Shown here: piece after piece, positions 60,161 through 64,000 of the stretch
How the letters are laid out: each line of letters opens with the position of its first letter
How positions within the stretch are numbered: position 1 is the stretch's first letter
Translations under genes and position numbers: made by a program
The notes under the pieces: generated by a model
Seen by the model: the letters and a program-made list of their open reading frames with translations, nothing else
Told to the model about the DNA's origin: nothing
Database searches by the model: none
NCBI GenBank assembly: GCA_900473205.1
Contig: UCLB01000022.1
Coordinates: 143,690-207,689, forward strand
DNA length: 64,000 nt
Origin: Hyphomicrobiales bacterium
Lineage (GTDB): Bacteria > Pseudomonadota > Alphaproteobacteria > Rhizobiales > Rhizobiaceae
Direction of reading: 5' to 3'

Positions 60161-60559
60161 ATGAGCCTCATCGTTTATTATTCCAGCCGTTCGGAAAATA
60201 CCCATCGCTTTGTCGAAAAGCTGGGTGTGCGGGCTTTGCGTCTGCCGCTTTCGGCAGATGAGGACGCGCCGGAGGTGGACGGGCCTTACGTGCTGCTGAC
60301 GCCCACCTATGGCGGCGGCGGGTTGAAGGGGGCGGTGCCCAAGCCCGTCATTCATTTTCTCAACAGGGTTGCCAACCGCAGTCTCATCCGTGGCGTCATC
60401 GCCGCGGGTAACACGAATTTCGGCGACGCCTTCGCCTCGGCGGGAGACATCTTATCGCGCAAATGCGCGGTGCCGTTTCTCTATCGCTTCGAGCTTCTGG
60501 GCACGCCCGAAGATGTCGCCAATGTCAAACATGGATTGGAACGATTTTGGATACGTTGA
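60161..60559 (+). CDS. nrdI: Flavodoxin-like NrdI
   Basis: A 132-residue flavodoxin-like protein: [17 protein letters not shown] binds the FMN phosphate, [14 protein letters not shown] and [17 protein letters not shown] flank the flavin. It generates the oxidant that assembles the Mn(III)2-tyrosyl radical of NrdF. The ATG at 60161 has GGGGA close upstream; GTG at 60158 is an alternative. It lies 56 bases behind nrdH. Confidence 0.95.
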   Translation: MSLIVYYSSRSENTHRFVEKLGVRALRLPLSADEDAPEVDGPYVLLTPTYGGGGLKGAVPKPVIHFLNRVANRSLIRGVIAAGNTNFGDAFASAGDILSRKCAVPFLYRFELLGTPEDVANVKHGLERFWIR

Positions 60560-60594
60560 CCACCATTTCCCCCAAGTCCTCGCAGGGTCATGCG

Positions 60595-62721
60595 GTGAAA
60601 TCCACTGAACCGACGCTGGATTACCACGCGCTGAACGCCATGCTGAACCTCTATGATGAGGATGGGCACATTCAGTTCGAAAAGGACCGCATGGCGGCCC
60701 GGCAGTATTTTTTGCAACATGTGAACCAGAACACGGTGTTCTTCCATAACCTGCGGGAAAAGCTCGATTATCTGGTCAGTGAGGGATATTATGAGCAACA
60801 GGTGCTCGATCAGTATTCCTTCAACTTCGTGCGTGATCTGTTCGATTACGCCTATGCGAAGAAGTTCCGCTTCCCGACCTTCCTCGGAGCGTTCAAATAC
60901 TACACCAGCTACACGCTGAAAACCTTTGACGGAAAACGCTATCTGGAGCGCTACGAAGACCGCATCTGCATGGTGGCGTTTACGCTGGCGCAGGGCAATG
61001 AGCAGCTGGCGCGCGATCTGGTGGACGAGATCATTTCCGGGCGTTTCCAGCCCGCGACGCCGACCTTCCTCAATGCGGGCAAGAAGCAGCGCGGCGAACT
61101 CGTGTCGTGCTTTTTGCTGCGGGTGGAAGACAATATGGAATCCATCTCGCGTGGCATCAATTCCGCCCTGCAGCTCTCCAAGCGCGGCGGCGGGGTGGCG
61201 CTGTCGCTCACCAATATTCGCGAGGCCGGTGCGCCGATCAAGCAGATCGAAAACCAGTCTTCCGGCATTATCCCGGTCATGAAGCTGCTGGAAGATGCGT
61301 TTTCCTACGCCAACCAGCTGGGCGCGCGTCAGGGGGCAGGGGCAGTCTATCTCAACGCCCACCACCCGGATATCATGCGTTTTCTGGATACCAAGCGTGA
61401 GAATGCGGATGAGAAAATCCGCATCAAGACATTGTCGCTCGGCGTCGTCATTCCTGATATCACCTTCGAACTGGCGAAGAACAACGAGGATATGTACCTC
61501 TTTTCGCCTTACGATATCGAACGCGTCTATGGCGTGCCATTCACCGAAATTTCGGTGACGGAAAAATACCGCGAGATGGTGGCCGACAGCCGCATTCACA
61601 AGAAGAAGATCAAAGCCCGTGATTTCTTCCAGGTGATCGCCGAGATACAGTTCGAAAGCGGTTATCCTTACATCATGTTCGAAGACACGGTGAACCGGGT
61701 CAACCCGATTGCCGGGCGCATTTCCATGAGCAATCTCTGCTCGGAAATCCTGCAGGTCAGCGAAGCCAGCACCTACAATGAAGACCTGTCCTATGACCAG
61801 ATGGGCAAGGACATCTCCTGCAATCTCGGTTCGCTGAACATCGCCTCCACCATGGATTCGCAGGATTTTGGCAAGACCATCGAAACCTCCATCCGCGCGC
61901 TGACTGCGGTCTCTGACATGAGCCACATTTCCTCCGTTCCCTCGGTGGAAAAGGGCAATGACGACAGCCACGCCATCGGTCTCGGCCAGATGAACCTGCA
62001 CGGCTATCTAGCACGCGAGCGGATTCATTACGGCTCGGAAGAGGGTGTCGATTTTACCAATATCTATTTCTACACGGTCGCTTATCACGCCATTCGTGCG
62101 TCTAACCGGCTGGCGGTGGAGCGTGGCCAGAGCTTCAAAGGGTTCGAGAACTCCAAATATGCGTCCGGCGATTATTTCGAGAAATACGTGACGCAGGAAT
62201 GGAAGCCTGCGACGGCACGCGTGGCAGAACTGTTTAAACAGGCTGGCATCGCCATCCCGACGCAGGAAGACTGGAGTGCGTTGAAGCAGGCGGTGATGGA
62301 GGGTGGGCTTTATAACCAGAACCTTCAGGCCGTGCCGCCAACCGGCTCCATTTCCTACATCAATCACTCGACCTCTTCGATCCATCCCATTGTTTCGAAA
62401 ATCGAAATCCGCAAGGAGGGCAAGATCGGCCGCGTCTATTATCCCGCCGCCTATCTCAGCAACGATAATCTCGAATATTATCAGGATGCCTATGAGATCG
62501 GGCCGGAAAAGATCATCGATACCTATGCCGCCGCCACGCAGCATGTGGATCAGGGCCTGTCGCTGACGTTGTTCTTCCGCGATACCGCCACCACCCGCGA
62601 TATCAATCGCGCCCAGATCTATGCGTGGAAGAAGGGCATCAAGACCATCTACTACATCCGCCTTCGCCAGATGGCTTTGTCCGGCACGGAAGTGCAGGGC
62701 TGCGTATCCTGTACGCTGTGA
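60595..62721 (+). CDS. nrdE: Class Ib ribonucleotide reductase alpha subunit NrdE
   Basis: A 708-residue catalytic subunit, close in length to E. coli NrdE (714). Active-site features are visible: [26 protein letters not shown] with the first redox cysteines, the [10 protein letters not shown] radical cysteine region with its NxCxE pattern, and the C-terminal CVSC pair that accepts electrons from NrdH. The N-terminal ATP cone of class Ia is absent. GTG at 60595 after AGGGTC is used; TTG at 60547, overlapping nrdI, is the main alternative. Confidence 0.96.
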   Translation: MKSTEPTLDYHALNAMLNLYDEDGHIQFEKDRMAARQYFLQHVNQNTVFFHNLREKLDYLVSEGYYEQQVLDQYSFNFVRDLFDYAYAKKFRFPTFLGAFKYYTSYTLKTFDGKRYLERYEDRICMVAFTLAQGNEQLARDLVDEIISGRFQPATPTFLNAGKKQRGELVSCFLLRVEDNMESISRGINSALQLSKRGGGVALSLTNIREAGAPIKQIENQSSGIIPVMKLLEDAFSYANQLGARQGAGAVYLNAHHPDIMRFLDTKRENADEKIRIKTLSLGVVIPDITFELAKNNEDMYLFSPYDIERVYGVPFTEISVTEKYREMVADSRIHKKKIKARDFFQVIAEIQFESGYPYIMFEDTVNRVNPIAGRISMSNLCSEILQVSEASTYNEDLSYDQMGKDISCNLGSLNIASTMDSQDFGKTIETSIRALTAVSDMSHISSVPSVEKGNDDSHAIGLGQMNLHGYLARERIHYGSEEGVDFTNIYFYTVAYHAIRASNRLAVERGQSFKGFENSKYASGDYFEKYVTQEWKPATARVAELFKQAGIAIPTQEDWSALKQAVMEGGLYNQNLQAVPPTGSISYINHSTSSIHPIVSKIEIRKEGKIGRVYYPAAYLSNDNLEYYQDAYEIGPEKIIDTYAAATQHVDQGLSLTLFFRDTATTRDINRAQIYAWKKGIKTIYYIRLRQMALSGTEVQGCVSCTL

Positions 62722-62729
62722 TCGACTAG

Positions 62730-63713
<984 letters not shown>

Positions 63714-63891
63714 TGCGTGTCAGGCGCGTGGCGGCGGGTAAATTCGTCAAGTTCCATAGGCGCTTAACGTGTAAGTGATTACCCGTTCGCCTTGACATGG
63801 TGGTGGGTGGACCTAGAGTCGGTGGATGATAGAGCGGCAGATGACCATAGGCGTCAGCGCGCGTGGCTTACCCCCCTCTGTCCTGCCGGAC
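63714..63891. other. Intergenic region after nrdF
   Basis: No gene seen. A TTGACA at about 63794-63799 with TAGAGT 16 bases later could be a promoter for a gene beyond the window. The right part merges into a palindromic repeat. Confidence 0.35.
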
Positions 63892-64000
63892 ATCTCCCCC
63901 TCAAGGGGGGAGATCGAATTGCGGCAAGCTTATCGCCCATCTCAAACCTTGCGGATAGAGCGGCGAGAGGACGTCTTGCTGATCTCCCCCCTTGAGGGGG
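63892..64000. repeat. Rhizobial palindromic repeat pair, cut by window end
   Basis: A self-complementary unit ATCTCCCC-CTCAAGG-GGGGAGAT lies at 63892-63914, and a second copy (GATCTCCCCCCTTGAGGGGG) at 63981-64000 is truncated by the edge. This CTCCCCCTCAAGGGGG type is a common interspersed palindrome in Rhizobiaceae. The 66 bases between hold no gene. Confidence 0.75.

Overview
The window is a chromosomal segment of an alphaproteobacterium of the family Rhizobiaceae, most likely the genus Agrobacterium. Evidence: tandem AbcR-type small RNAs beside trxB and lsrB, an lps core cluster between lrp and greA, separated carA and carB genes, a dnaG-rpoD pair followed by a bathyphytochrome of the Agp2 type, and a class Ib nrdHIEF operon behind a cobalamin riboswitch. 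The order agrees with what I remember of the A. fabrum C58 circular chromosome and the S. meliloti greA-lpsB...lrp-trxB-lsrB region; this is memory, not a search.

Layout. 1-9.6 kb holds housekeeping and envelope genes: a periplasmic SH3 protein, an MBL-fold hydrolase, a cold-shock protein, an EamA transporter, an orphan flagellin, a degenerate EAL protein, an aspartate aminotransferase and a Ca2+/H+ antiporter-like protein. 9.6-13.1 kb has two regulator/redox-enzyme modules (LysR with an epimerase-like oxidoreductase; ArsR with an Old Yellow Enzyme). 13.2-16.9 kb is the regulatory hub: two AbcR-type sRNAs on the minus strand, a GNAT acetyltransferase, lsrB, trxB and lrp.

17-29.3 kb is the lipopolysaccharide region. 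An AT-rich block of four glycosyltransferase-like genes plus an FkbM methyltransferase sits next to lrp, then gmd-fcl (GDP-L-fucose synthesis), a GT2-GT4-GT4 core operon, and greA-lpsB-GT8 on the other strand. 29.5-34.1 kb carries a radical SAM/UdgX DNA-damage pair and a LysR/aldo-keto reductase pair. 34.2-46.3 kb has carB, a glutathione transferase, a zinc metallopeptidase, a DUF2938 protein, a chemoreceptor, a MATE pump, carA and a YqeY-family gene. Two of these genes (MATE and yqeY) have intrinsic-terminator hairpins directly before their ribosome binding sites.

46.5-57.4 kb holds a BrnT/BrnA toxin-antitoxin pair, dnaG, rpoD, a proline-rich DUF930 protein, the bathyphytochrome kinase, a YjbQ-family protein, a small exported basic protein and a SIMPL protein. 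57.6-64 kb contains tRNA-Ile(CAU), a short LMW-PTP, a reduced SecY-like ten-helix membrane protein, and the B12-controlled nrdHIEF operon. Rhizobial palindromic repeats lie at 40.2-40.3 kb and at the right edge.

The items I consider least explained are the loop-poor SecY-like protein (58164-59207), the three-segment alternative structure in front of yqeY (45704-45791), and the promoter-leader-terminator unit in front of the MATE gene (42679-42825).
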